Source: DSYU01 sp964437595
Lineage (GTDB): Bacteria > Chloroflexota > Anaerolineae > Anaerolineales > Anaerolineaceae
Assembly: GCA_964437595.1 (NCBI GenBank)
Contig: CAYTHO010000014.1
Location: 1 to 64,000 of the forward strand
Length of the DNA stretch: 64,000 nt
Reading direction: 5' to 3'
Under the pieces are notes generated by a model. The model made no database searches. It was not told where the DNA came from and was given only the letters and a program-made list of their open reading frames with translations. Numbering within the stretch: the first letter of the stretch is position 1; every line of letters starts with the position of its first letter. The translations under genes and the position numbers were made by a program. This document shows, piece after piece, positions 16,938 to 25,144 of the stretch.

Positions 16938-18319
16938 GCAACCCACAAGGGCCCAACGACCCGACTGCCGGGCAGCCTGGCGAGCCCGAGCAGCAAAAGG
17001 CAGACTCCAGCGTGGTTGACAATACCGCTCACACCCCAGAAACGGGGCAGGCGGCGGCAAAGGGGGCCGGTACGGGAGGCGACAGCGGGAAAGTGCTCCT
17101 GGAGGAGATCAACCGGCGCAGCGACGGCGAACGGCGAGGGGTCTGGCAGACCATCCGGGTGCCCATCCTGGCCGTGCTGACCGGATTGATCCTCGGCGCG
17201 CTCTTCATTATTGTTACTACAGAGACCGTTTATGCAGCCTTCGGGCGCGGGCTCTTTGCCGGGCTGGGAGAAGCGCTGCGGGTGGTGGCGGAAGCCTACG
17301 GCGCGCTGTTCAGCGGGTCGCTTGGCGATCCGGTGCGGATCGTCAATGCCCTGGGCAGCGGCGATGCACTGGAAATCCGCCGGGCTTTCAATCCCTTCCT
17401 GGAAAGTCTGGTGACCTCCACTCCCTACATCTTCGCCGGTCTGGGAGTGGCGCTGGGGTTCCGCTCTGGCGTGTTCAACATCGGCGCGGAAGGGCAAATC
17501 TTCATGGGCGCCATTTTCTCCGCCTTTGTGGGGTACGCGGTGAAGGGCCTGCCGCCCATCATCCATATTCCGCTGGCGCTGCTGGCGGGCGCATTGGGCG
17601 GAGGGCTGTGGGGGTTTATCCCTGGCTGGCTGAAAGCCAAGGTCGGCGGGCATGAAGTGATCAACACGATCATGATGAACTACATTGCCTTCCGCCTGAG
17701 CGACTGGCTGCTCAGCGGCCCGATGAAACGGCCAAACTCGTTCAACCCCATCAGCCCAACGATCGAACCAAGCGCCATGCTGCCGAAGTTTTTCGATGAC
17801 CCCATCCGCTTTCACCTGGGATTTTTTATCGCGCTGGGGGTGGCGGCATTGGTTTACTGGTTCCTGTTCAAAACCACTTACGGGTTCGACCTGCGCACTG
17901 TGGGCGCGAACCCGTTTGCCGGGCGTTATGCCGGGATGAAGGTCTCCAACAGCGTGATGATGGCCATGACCCTTTCTGGCGCATTATGCGGGCTGGCCGG
18001 GGCGAACGAAGTGCTTGGCCTGAATCACAACCTGGCCATGGCGTTCTCATCGGGTTACGGGTTCGACAGCATCGCGCTGGCCCTGCTGGGGAACAACTCG
18101 CCGCTGGGCGTGGTGCTGGCCTCGCTGCTGTTTGGCACGCTGCGCACCGGGGCCACCCGGATGCAGCTGGTATCCTCCATCCCGATCGATATCATCTCGG
18201 TCCTGCAAGCCATCATCCTGGCGTTGATCGCCGCGCCAGCCATCGTCCGGACCATCTACCGCCTGCGGGCAGTGGGCAAAGCTGAAACCGTCAATGTTCA
18301 GGGCTGGGGAGGGAAATAA
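16934..18319 (+). CDS. ABC importer permease (BPD_transp_2 family, NupP-like)
   Basis: 461 residues. A hydrophilic, Gln/Pro/Gly-rich N-terminal tail of about 70 residues precedes a first transmembrane helix (VPILAVLTGLILGALFIIVT) and a further eight or so helices. Family landmarks are LGFRSGVFNIGAEGQIFMGA and GLAGANEVLGLNH, both typical of the nucleoside/BMP-linked permeases. It starts inside the ATPase stop codon. The long polar N-terminal tail is unusual for this family and may have a regulatory or linker role. Confidence 0.9.
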   Translation: MSNPQGPNDPTAGQPGEPEQQKADSSVVDNTAHTPETGQAAAKGAGTGGDSGKVLLEEINRRSDGERRGVWQTIRVPILAVLTGLILGALFIIVTTETVYAAFGRGLFAGLGEALRVVAEAYGALFSGSLGDPVRIVNALGSGDALEIRRAFNPFLESLVTSTPYIFAGLGVALGFRSGVFNIGAEGQIFMGAIFSAFVGYAVKGLPPIIHIPLALLAGALGGGLWGFIPGWLKAKVGGHEVINTIMMNYIAFRLSDWLLSGPMKRPNSFNPISPTIEPSAMLPKFFDDPIRFHLGFFIALGVAALVYWFLFKTTYGFDLRTVGANPFAGRYAGMKVSNSVMMAMTLSGALCGLAGANEVLGLNHNLAMAFSSGYGFDSIALALLGNNSPLGVVLASLLFGTLRTGATRMQLVSSIPIDIISVLQAIILALIAAPAIVRTIYRLRAVGKAETVNVQGWGGK

Positions 18320-18321
18320 AC

Positions 18322-19590
18322 ATGGCGACCCAAACCTTTCACCGTGTCATAACCACTTCTCCATCCCGCCAGCGGGCAATGGGGATCTTTTTCCTGTTAT
18401 GCGCCCTGGCGATCTGGATGTTTTTTGCACGGCCCACCGCCAGTGATGCGATTGCTACCTTTGGTATGCAGGCCGGGCTTTCATCGGTCAGCGTTGCGCC
18501 CATGAAATTACCGGCACAAGCAATGCTTTATGGGTTTGCAATCGCCTGCGCAGTGATCGGCGGTTACCAGCTGGCGCGCGGCTTCAAAGGCGTTACGAAC
18601 TGGATGTTAGCGCTGGTAGTAGGTCTGCTGATCTTTGGTTTCCTGGTGTGGGCTGCCGCGACCTCTGGAAAATCATTAAACCTGGCCGGGCTGCTGGCTA
18701 CGGCACTGGTCGCTTCCGTGCCGATTACCCTGGGCGCCCTTTCTGGCATCCTCAGCGAGCGGGCCGGGGTGGTCAACATTGCCATCGAAGGCATGATGCT
18801 CACCGGGGCGCTGGTAGCCACGATTGTCGCCAGCACCAGTCATCTGCTGTGGCTGGGGGTGATCGCCGCGATCGTGGCTGGCGCAGCGATGGCGCTTCTG
18901 CACGGCTGGTTGTCGATCCGCTATAAGGTGAACCAGATCATCTCCGGCACGGTGATCAACATCTTCGCTACCGGGCTGACGTCCTATTTTTCGAATAAAT
19001 ACCTGCAAACCATCCAGGAGCTCAACAACCCGGGCACGTACTCGACTATTGCGATCCCTGGGCTGGCGCAAATTCCGTTCATTGGCGGGATTCTGTTCAA
19101 CAATAACTTCTTCATCTACGCCATGTTCATCTTCCTAGTGGTCCTGCAGTTTGCCCTGTTTTATACCAAATGGGGCCTGCGGCTGCGCGCCGTGGGGGAA
19201 CATCCCAAAGCAGCGGATACGCTGGGCATTAACGTGATTAAGACCCGCTACATGGCAGTGCTGCTGAGCGGGATGATGGCGGGGTTTGCCGGAGCGTACC
19301 TGACGCTGGGCTCAGTCGGGCGGTTTGACCAGGTGATGACTGCCGGGCGCGGATTTATCGGCCTGGCGGCGATGATCTTCGGCAACTGGACGCCGATTGG
19401 CTCGTTTGGCGCAGGACTGCTGTTCGGCTTTGCCGAGTCGCTGGCTTCACGGCTGGGCATCCTGGGGCTGCCCATCCCCAGCCAGTTCCTGCTGATGGCC
19501 CCCTACATCGCCACGATGATCGTGCTGGCGGGAGTGGTCGGGCGCTCGAATGCTCCGGCGGCGGATGGCGTACCATACGAGAAAGAGTAA
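18322..19590 (+). CDS. ABC importer permease (BPD_transp_2 family, NupQ-like)
   Basis: 422 residues, second half of the transmembrane heterodimer. The core contains ILSERAGVVNIAIEGMMLTGAL and GGFAGAYLTL-like segments (LSGMMAGFAGAYLTLGSVGR) plus GLAAMIFGNWTPIGSFGAGLLFGFAES, which are characteristic of the NupQ/YufQ type. About 110 extra N-terminal residues with three helices precede the conserved core. The ATG has GGAGGG eight bases upstream and lies two bases after the previous stop, so the two permeases are co-translated. Confidence 0.9.
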   Translation: MATQTFHRVITTSPSRQRAMGIFFLLCALAIWMFFARPTASDAIATFGMQAGLSSVSVAPMKLPAQAMLYGFAIACAVIGGYQLARGFKGVTNWMLALVVGLLIFGFLVWAAATSGKSLNLAGLLATALVASVPITLGALSGILSERAGVVNIAIEGMMLTGALVATIVASTSHLLWLGVIAAIVAGAAMALLHGWLSIRYKVNQIISGTVINIFATGLTSYFSNKYLQTIQELNNPGTYSTIAIPGLAQIPFIGGILFNNNFFIYAMFIFLVVLQFALFYTKWGLRLRAVGEHPKAADTLGINVIKTRYMAVLLSGMMAGFAGAYLTLGSVGRFDQVMTAGRGFIGLAAMIFGNWTPIGSFGAGLLFGFAESLASRLGILGLPIPSQFLLMAPYIATMIVLAGVVGRSNAPAADGVPYEKE

Positions 19591-19609
19591 ACCTGTTCTG
19601 GAGGATGGA

Positions 19610-20758
19610 ATGCTGCACAAATTCCTCGCTGCGGCGCTTTCAATTGCGCTAGCATCGACTCTGGCGGCTTGCCAGCTACCGGGCCGCTCGACTGCGCCCG
19701 CAACACTGAGCGCGGATGACCGGGTCAACACTGCCGCCGCGCAGACGGTATCGGCGCTGGCTACTGACCTGGCTTCTGGGCGAAGGAAAACCCAAACCGG
19801 GTCAAATGAAACGCCGAAAGCGCCCACCGTTACCCTGACGCTGACCCCCAAACCGGAGGTTGTGGCTGCCGCGACCAGGACGATCACGCCCACCCCCGGC
19901 GAGGACTGCAACCGGGCCGAATTTGTGAAAGATGTGACCATCCCGGATGGCTCAACGATCCTGCCAAACTCCACGTTCACGAAGACCTGGGAATTAAAGA
20001 ATACCGGGAGCTGCGCGTGGAATTCTGCCTATACGGTGGTGTTTGCCGGGAAAGGCACGGCGATGAGCGGCGCAGCGGCTACCAGCGTGGTCCGCGAGGG
20101 AGAGGTGAAACCAGGCGAAACGGCCAGGGTATCGGTTACCCTGCGAGCGCCGGGCGAGATAGGCGAATACGAAGGACATTGGATGCTGCGCTCTGGCGAT
20201 AACCAGACCTTCGGCACCGGCCCGAACGGCGGCACGCCGTTCTTTGTGAAGATCCGGGTGGCGAAAGAGTACGTATTTGCCGAGCACCTGTGCAGCGCGC
20301 AGTGGAGCAGCGGGGCGGGCGACCTGCCCTGCCCTGGCAGCGAGGGCGACAACAAAGGATACGTGCTGAAGCTCGAAAACCCAACCCTGGAAGACCAGGT
20401 ACAGCAGGAAGGGCTGGGCTGGCTGGCGGCAGCACAACCCGTGGCTGGTGGGTATATTGCCGGGAAGTTCCCGGCAGTGATGGTGCCGCCCCATTCTGAT
20501 TTCCGCGCGACGCTGAGCTGCGCGCCCGGCGTAACGGGCTGTTACGTCCGCCTGCGGGTGACCTACCGCATCGACAACGGCGAAGAGAAGCTGCTGGGTG
20601 AATGGAACGAAGGCTATGAAGGCGGCATTACCCAGGCCGTCGCCGACCTGGACGAGGCTGCCGGCAGGCCGACGGAGTTTACATTCTACGTTTACGTCTC
20701 CGGCATGGCTGACCAGGGAAAGGCCATCTGGTTTTCGCCAAAGATTCTAGAGAATTAG
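19610..20758 (+). CDS. Lipoprotein with NBR1-type Ig-like domain
   Basis: 382 residues. The signal peptide MLHKFLAAALSIALAST ends in lipobox LAAC, followed by a long Thr/Pro/Ala linker. Residues about 100-210 form an NBR1 (next to BRCA1) Ig-like domain: FVKDVTIPDGSTILPNSTF, KTWELKNTGSCAW and WMLRSGDNQTFGTGPNGGT are its consensus blocks. The domain is a frequent adhesive or scaffold module on surface lipoproteins of Anaerolineae; no ligand is known. The start at 19610 has GGAGG five bases upstream. It follows the second permease by 19 bases, so it is probably co-transcribed with the ABC importer. Confidence 0.85.
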   Translation: MLHKFLAAALSIALASTLAACQLPGRSTAPATLSADDRVNTAAAQTVSALATDLASGRRKTQTGSNETPKAPTVTLTLTPKPEVVAAATRTITPTPGEDCNRAEFVKDVTIPDGSTILPNSTFTKTWELKNTGSCAWNSAYTVVFAGKGTAMSGAAATSVVREGEVKPGETARVSVTLRAPGEIGEYEGHWMLRSGDNQTFGTGPNGGTPFFVKIRVAKEYVFAEHLCSAQWSSGAGDLPCPGSEGDNKGYVLKLENPTLEDQVQQEGLGWLAAAQPVAGGYIAGKFPAVMVPPHSDFRATLSCAPGVTGCYVRLRVTYRIDNGEEKLLGEWNEGYEGGITQAVADLDEAAGRPTEFTFYVYVSGMADQGKAIWFSPKILEN

Positions 20759-20804
20759 TATAGATGGATCATACAGCCCGATGGGCTGCGTGATCCATCT
20801 ATAC
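20758..20804. terminator. Long hairpin between convergent genes (likely bidirectional terminator)
   Basis: GTATAGATGGATCA (20758-20771) pairs perfectly with TGATCCATCTATAC (20791-20804). A second stem, CAGCCC-GAT-GGGCTG, sits inside it. It starts on the last base of the NBR1-Ig lipoprotein stop codon and lies 12 bases from the end of the convergent dehydratase gene. No long T run follows in either direction. Confidence 0.75.
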
Positions 20805-20815
20805 CTTATTCACCC

Positions 20816-22027
20816 TTATGGCCGGGCGGGGCTGCCGTCGGGCAGGCGGGTTTGCGTCCACCAGTCGACTTCGTCTTTGCAGGGGAATTTGGCGGCCATT
20901 TCTTCGTCGAATTCGATGCCCAGGCCGGGTTTGTCGTTGGGATACATGTAGCCGCCGCGCACTTCGGGCAGACCGGGGAACATTTCATAGACCAGCTTGT
21001 CAAAGCGGCACCACTCCTGGATGCCAAAGTTGGGCGCCCATACATCCAGGTGCAGGTTGGCGGCGTGGCCCACCGGAGAGGTGTCGCCGGGGCCGTGCCA
21101 GGCCGTGCGGATGCCGTAGACCTGGGCGTGCAGGGCAGCATTACGGGCCGGGGTGATGCCGCCCATCTGGGATACGTGCATGCGCAGGAAGTCGATCAGG
21201 CGCTCTTCGATCAGCAGGCGCCACTCGTGTGGATTATTGAACAGCTCGCCCATGGCGATGGGGGTGGTGCACACCTGGCGGATGTGGCGGAACCATTCGA
21301 TATCTTCGGGGGCCAGCGAGTCTTCCAGGAAGAAGAGCTTGTACGGCTCCACATCTTTGGCAAAGCCAACCGTATCGATCGGCGATAGACGTTCGTGGAC
21401 ATCGTGGAGCAGCTCGACCTCATCGCCCACGGTTCCGCGCACGTAATCGATCATCTTGAGCATGTTGCGGGTGTAGGCGCGCGGGTCATAATACGCGCCG
21501 TCTGGGGCGCCCTCGGGCTTGTTAGCATCCGCGCGCCTGCCGCCGTAGCCGCCCATCTGCACGCGGATGTAGCGGTAGCCCTGTTCCTGGAACTTACGCA
21601 CGTTATCCACTACTTCCTGAGGGTCGCGGCCATCGGCATGGGCATACACCGCGGCTGCCTCGCGGCATTTGCCGCCCAGCAGTTGGTAGACGGGCATATT
21701 GGCCAGCTTACCTTTGATATCCCAGAGGGCCTGGTCGATGCCGGAGATGGCGTTGTTGAGCACCGGGCCGTTGCGCCAGTAGCTCTGCACGTGGGCCATG
21801 TGGTAGATTTCCTCGCTGCGGGTGACGTCGCGGCCAATGACGAAGGGGATCAGGTGATGCTCGAGGGCGGCATGCACGGCGCGGAAGCGCTGGGTGAAGG
21901 TGGCGCAGCCCAGCCCGTACAATCCGGGTTCGGAGGTCAGCACCTTGACGATGACAAAACGGGTTCCAGGCCCGGCGGTCTGAACTAAGAAGGTTTTTAC
22001 TTCGCGGATGGTGATGGGGTTTGGCAT
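20816..22027 (-). CDS. Enolase-superfamily dehydratase, ManD/RspA (mannonate dehydratase-like) group
   Basis: 403 residues, the length of ManD/RspA proteins. The N-terminal capping domain has ITIREVKTFLVQTAGPG and YWRNGPVLNNAISGIDQALWDIKGK. The barrel shows YRYIRVQMGG, the metal-ligand region ELLHDVHERLSP, KLFFLEDSLAPEDIEWF and TPIAMGELFNNPHEW. Further along are RMHVSQMGGITPARN and the catalytic segment TAWHGPGDTSPVGHAANLHLD. The family dehydrates sugar acids such as D-mannonate or D-gluconate, but many members are inefficient and their true substrate is unknown. AAAGGAG precedes the ATG. The gene is bounded by a hairpin downstream and a G-rich tract upstream. Confidence 0.88.
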   Translation of the reverse strand: MPNPITIREVKTFLVQTAGPGTRFVIVKVLTSEPGLYGLGCATFTQRFRAVHAALEHHLIPFVIGRDVTRSEEIYHMAHVQSYWRNGPVLNNAISGIDQALWDIKGKLANMPVYQLLGGKCREAAAVYAHADGRDPQEVVDNVRKFQEQGYRYIRVQMGGYGGRRADANKPEGAPDGAYYDPRAYTRNMLKMIDYVRGTVGDEVELLHDVHERLSPIDTVGFAKDVEPYKLFFLEDSLAPEDIEWFRHIRQVCTTPIAMGELFNNPHEWRLLIEERLIDFLRMHVSQMGGITPARNAALHAQVYGIRTAWHGPGDTSPVGHAANLHLDVWAPNFGIQEWCRFDKLVYEMFPGLPEVRGGYMYPNDKPGLGIEFDEEMAAKFPCKDEVDWWTQTRLPDGSPARP

Positions 22028-22047
22028 TTGGGGCTCCTTTAGGAAAA

Positions 22048-22080
22048 AGGGATTGGGGAGAAGGGATTAGGGATTAGGGA
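22048..22080. repeat. G-rich GGGATTA-type tract with quadruplex-forming pattern
   Basis: On the plus strand GGG-ATT-GGGG-AGAA-GGG-ATTA-GGG-ATTA-GGG satisfies the pattern of at least four G3 runs with loops of 3-4 bases. It lies in the leader of the minus-strand dehydratase gene (20-55 bases before its start), so the RNA would be C-rich and the template strand G-rich. A shorter relative is at 1091-1115. Confidence 0.6.
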
Positions 22081-22153
22081 TACGGAATATGAGGATGAGG
22101 GAGCAAAAAATGGATGAAGGGGTAATGGTGAGGGGTGGGTATGGGGTTGTCGA

Positions 22154-23293
22154 TCAAGGAAGAAGGGCCTGGTAGATCGGCTCTACCCAGGTATTGGCAG
22201 CCTGATCGTAGACGCCAAAGCCGGAGCAGAACTCCCAATAGGCCCAACTGAAACCGCGCTGCTCGGCGGCGCGCGCCATGTATGCCGTCCAGGTGGCGCG
22301 CGATTCCATATCGGCCTCGCTGAACGCGCCAAACTCGCCCATGAAGATCGGGCGGTGGTTGGCTTCGCCCCATTTCCGAGCCGCCTCCAGATCGCGGTCG
22401 ACGGAAAATTTCTCCGTCTTGGTGCCGGTCCAGGTGGTGCCTAACCAGGCCTCCGAACCGTCAGCCCAATCCGCGCCCTGATGGGTAAACTGGAAGGGCT
22501 GGTAGTAGTGGAAGGTGACGATCAGGTTGCGGTCGTTTTCGGGCAGCTCGAGCATGGGCAGATCGGAGACGCTGTTCCAGTTGCCCGGGCCAACGATGAT
22601 GGTACGGTTGGGATTGGTGGCGCGGATGATCTGGATGGCTTCCTTCAACATATCATTCCAGGCGCGGGTATTGGAGATGGTGCCGTTCGGCTCGTTGAGC
22701 AGTTCGAAATACACACTGTCTGGCTCTTTCTGGTAGCGCAGGGCAATTTGCTCCCAGATGGATAAAAAGCGTTCCTTATGCACGCGCGGCTCTTCCATGA
22801 TTTCCAGGTAGTGGTGGAAGTCGAGGATGACGGCCAGGTTTTGCTTGCGAGCATTTGCGACCACCCAATCGATGCGCTCGAAGAAGGCCGGATCGATGAT
22901 ATATGGGGCCTTTTCTGCGGCGTGGGCATTCCAGCGAATGGGAACGCGGATAGAGTCGAACCCGCCTTCTTTGATGATCTGGAAGAATTCTTCTTTCAAT
23001 TCAACGCCCCACTCTCCTTCCTTGGGCGCCTCCAGGGCATTGCCCAAATTGACGCCGCGCGCCAGGCGCTGGTTTTGCTCAAATGCAAAAGCATCCGCCT
23101 CGCGAATGACGCGAGCAGTGGGAGAGGGCTGCCCCACCGGGGTTGGCGGAACGGCCTGGGTAGCGGTAGGCAGGGGCGCGGGCGGCTGGGCCGCGGTGGG
23201 GGAAGCTTTTGGCGCGGGCGAAGCCGCCGGGGAAGTGCAAGAAGCGGCGGACAAAACCAGAAAGAGACACATCAGAAACACCTTTCGGAGCAT
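22154..23293 (-). CDS. Glycoside hydrolase family 5 (cellulase-type) lipoprotein
   Basis: About 379 residues. The signal peptide MLRKVFLMCLFLVLSAASC has a lipobox, then a Pro/Ala/Thr-rich linker of about 50 residues. The GH5 domain begins with RLARGVNLGNALEAP and has IRVPIRWNAHA, the acid/base Glu in VYFELLNEPNG, and the nucleophile Glu in IFMGEFGAFSEAD. It probably cleaves beta-1,4-glucans or mannans at the cell surface. The start at 23293 is supported by AAAGGAGGG seven bases upstream; a longer reading to 23332 would overlap the ABC ATPase stop. It is the last gene of the MacB-like exporter operon, 16 bases after the ATPase gene. Confidence 0.9.
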   Translation of the reverse strand: MLRKVFLMCLFLVLSAASCTSPAASPAPKASPTAAQPPAPLPTATQAVPPTPVGQPSPTARVIREADAFAFEQNQRLARGVNLGNALEAPKEGEWGVELKEEFFQIIKEGGFDSIRVPIRWNAHAAEKAPYIIDPAFFERIDWVVANARKQNLAVILDFHHYLEIMEEPRVHKERFLSIWEQIALRYQKEPDSVYFELLNEPNGTISNTRAWNDMLKEAIQIIRATNPNRTIIVGPGNWNSVSDLPMLELPENDRNLIVTFHYYQPFQFTHQGADWADGSEAWLGTTWTGTKTEKFSVDRDLEAARKWGEANHRPIFMGEFGAFSEADMESRATWTAYMARAAEQRGFSWAYWEFCSGFGVYDQAANTWVEPIYQALLP

Positions 23294-23309
23294 TACGCGC
23301 CCTCCTTTG

Positions 23310-24047
23310 TTACGGCGCAGGATAGCGGACATCTTTTACCTGTCCATCACTCAGCTCATATACAATGTGGGCGTATTCCTCCACCATCGGGTCATGAGTA
23401 GCCATGATGATGGTGATGCCCTCTTTCACAACGATGTAGCGGAACAAGGCCAGAATCTGGCGACCGGTGCCCGAATCAAGCTCGCCGGTGGGCTCATCGG
23501 CGATGATCAGATCCGGATGAGTGGAGAGCGCGCGGGCAATGGCCACCCGCTGCTGCTGGCCGCCGGAAAGCTCCCATGGGCGGTGATGTGCCCACGGCCC
23601 TAAGCCCACAATCTCCAGGGCGCGCATGGCCAGCTTGCGCCGGTTCTGGGTGTATCCGGCTATACGCAGCATCAGCTCGACATTCTCCACCGCCGAGAAC
23701 ATCGGCATGATGGCGAAGGACTGGAAGACAAAACCAATTCGGTGGCGGCGCAGCTCGGTCAGGTCATTTTTCGACATCCGCGAGAGCGGCTGGCCGAACA
23801 GGTAGACCTCGCCCAGGGTTGGCCGGTCCAGCCCGCCGATGATATTGAGCAGGGTGGTTTTTCCCGAGCCCGAGCGTCCTTTGAGCGCCGCCAGGACACC
23901 CTTGGGCACTTCCAGGGCGGCGTCGCGCAGGGCCATAACCTGGCTCTCCCCCACCGGGTAGATGCGGGTGACTTCATTCACCCGGATGATCGTTTCGGGT
24001 TTCGCTGGTTGGGGTTGCGCGGTTTGACTTAATGTAGTTTCCGTCAT
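23310..24047 (-). CDS. MacB/LolD-type ABC transporter ATPase
   Basis: 245 residues with Walker A KGRSGSGKTTLLNIIGG, signature ELSGGQQQRVAIARALS, Walker B LIIADEPTGELDS and the MacB/LolD-specific layout (IYPVGESQVMALRDAAL; HRIGFVFQSFAIMPMFSAVENVEL). It energises the FtsX-like permease of the same operon. AGGA lies before the ATG. The gap to the upstream ATPase gene is 15 bases. A second, different ATPase in the same operon means the transporter may use a heterodimer, or two ATPases may serve one permease. Confidence 0.92.
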   Translation of the reverse strand: MTETTLSQTAQPQPAKPETIIRVNEVTRIYPVGESQVMALRDAALEVPKGVLAALKGRSGSGKTTLLNIIGGLDRPTLGEVYLFGQPLSRMSKNDLTELRRHRIGFVFQSFAIMPMFSAVENVELMLRIAGYTQNRRKLAMRALEIVGLGPWAHHRPWELSGGQQQRVAIARALSTHPDLIIADEPTGELDSGTGRQILALFRYIVVKEGITIIMATHDPMVEEYAHIVYELSDGQVKDVRYPAP

Positions 24048-24062
24048 AATGATTCCTGCCCG

Positions 24063-25139
24063 TTATTTCCGTTTGGATGGTTTCAAACGTTTCAGGCTGC
24101 CGGGTTTGCGCTGCGGGAGCGATTCCTGCTCGAAGAGCATGGCAATCTGCTCCTCGATGGTCTGCTTGCGCGCCTGCTCGCCTTCCGCACCTTCCACAGG
24201 CCGGATGATGATGCAGTCCTCGCCGGTTTCCAGCCTGGCGCGCTTGCCAATGCCTAACTGCTCGCGCAGTTCTTTGGGGATCTGCAGCCGGCCCGCGGAA
24301 TCGAGCACGACGAATTCTTGCAGGGTAATCTCGGGAGGGTGTTCCTCATGCGCAGGTTTCTCCCCACCCTGGATAGGACCCACGCTCTGCCCGGTGGATC
24401 GCCCGCCGGACATGGCTTTCTCTAACTGCCCGACCTGCCGGATGGTCTCTGTGCTGATTTTGCCATCCCGGATGGCGACCACCCGGTCGACCTGGGTGGC
24501 GATGCGCGGATCGTGGGTGACGATGATGGTAGTCAGGTCCATGCGCTGGCTCAGGCGGCGGAAGGTGTCCATGATGGTCTGGGCAGTCGCCGAATCGACC
24601 TCGCCGGTTGGCTCATCCCCCAGCAGGAGGACAGGTTTATTGGCCAGCGCAACCGCTATGGCAATGCGCTGCTGCTCGCCGCCGGATAACTGCGTCAGGC
24701 GATGGAAGCGGCGGTCGTACAGGCCCACCGCATCCAGCAGCTCCTCCGCCCAATCTCGCTTCTGTTTGCGGTTGGTCACCCAGGCCATGGTCATGGGCAT
24801 TTCGATATTTTCCAGCGCCGTGAGGTAAGGGATCAGGTTGCGCGCGGTTTGCTGCCAGACGAAGCCCACCTTGGCGCGCTGGTACTGGTTCATGGCGGCA
24901 TCGGAGAGGCTGAGCAGATCGATGCCATCTACAGTAACCCTGCCAGCGGAAGGCCGGTCGAGCCCGCCGAGGATGTTCATCAGGGTGGATTTCCCCGAGC
25001 CGGAGGTGCCCACGATGCCCAGCATTTCACCGCGTTCCACCACCAGGTCCAGCCCTTGAAGCGCCACCACCTCCAGATCGGCGACCTTATAGATCTTCAC
25101 CAGGTTCTCGCAAACGATTAAAGGTTTTTTCTGCATCAC
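24063..25139 (-). CDS. ABC transporter ATPase fused to a C-terminal SpoVT/AbrB-type DNA-binding domain
   Basis: 358 residues. Residues 1 to about 235 are a MacB/LolD-type ATPase (Walker A GTSGSGKSTLMNILGG, signature LSGGEQQRIAIAVALAN, Walker B LLLGDEPTGEVDS). After a polar linker, residues about 275-320 read EFVVLDSAGRLQIPKELREQ then LGIGKRARLETGED, the swapped-hairpin AbrB/MazE pattern. A basic tail (KPGSLKRLKPSKRK) ends the protein. An AbrB module on a transporter ATPase is uncommon. It could bind DNA, making the ATPase a transport-coupled regulator, or simply mediate dimerisation. The gene begins six bases after the permease stop, with no frameshift or sequencing artefact visible at the junction. 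Confidence 0.88.
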   Translation of the reverse strand: MMQKKPLIVCENLVKIYKVADLEVVALQGLDLVVERGEMLGIVGTSGSGKSTLMNILGGLDRPSAGRVTVDGIDLLSLSDAAMNQYQRAKVGFVWQQTARNLIPYLTALENIEMPMTMAWVTNRKQKRDWAEELLDAVGLYDRRFHRLTQLSGGEQQRIAIAVALANKPVLLLGDEPTGEVDSATAQTIMDTFRRLSQRMDLTTIIVTHDPRIATQVDRVVAIRDGKISTETIRQVGQLEKAMSGGRSTGQSVGPIQGGEKPAHEEHPPEITLQEFVVLDSAGRLQIPKELREQLGIGKRARLETGEDCIIIRPVEGAEGEQARKQTIEEQIAMLFEQESLPQRKPGSLKRLKPSKRK

Positions 25140-25144
25140 GATTC

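Noticed and set aside
16835..17815. 326-residue open frame antisense to the ABC ATPase/permease junction
   Set aside because: Overlaps two well-identified coupled genes and shows no motif or ribosome site.
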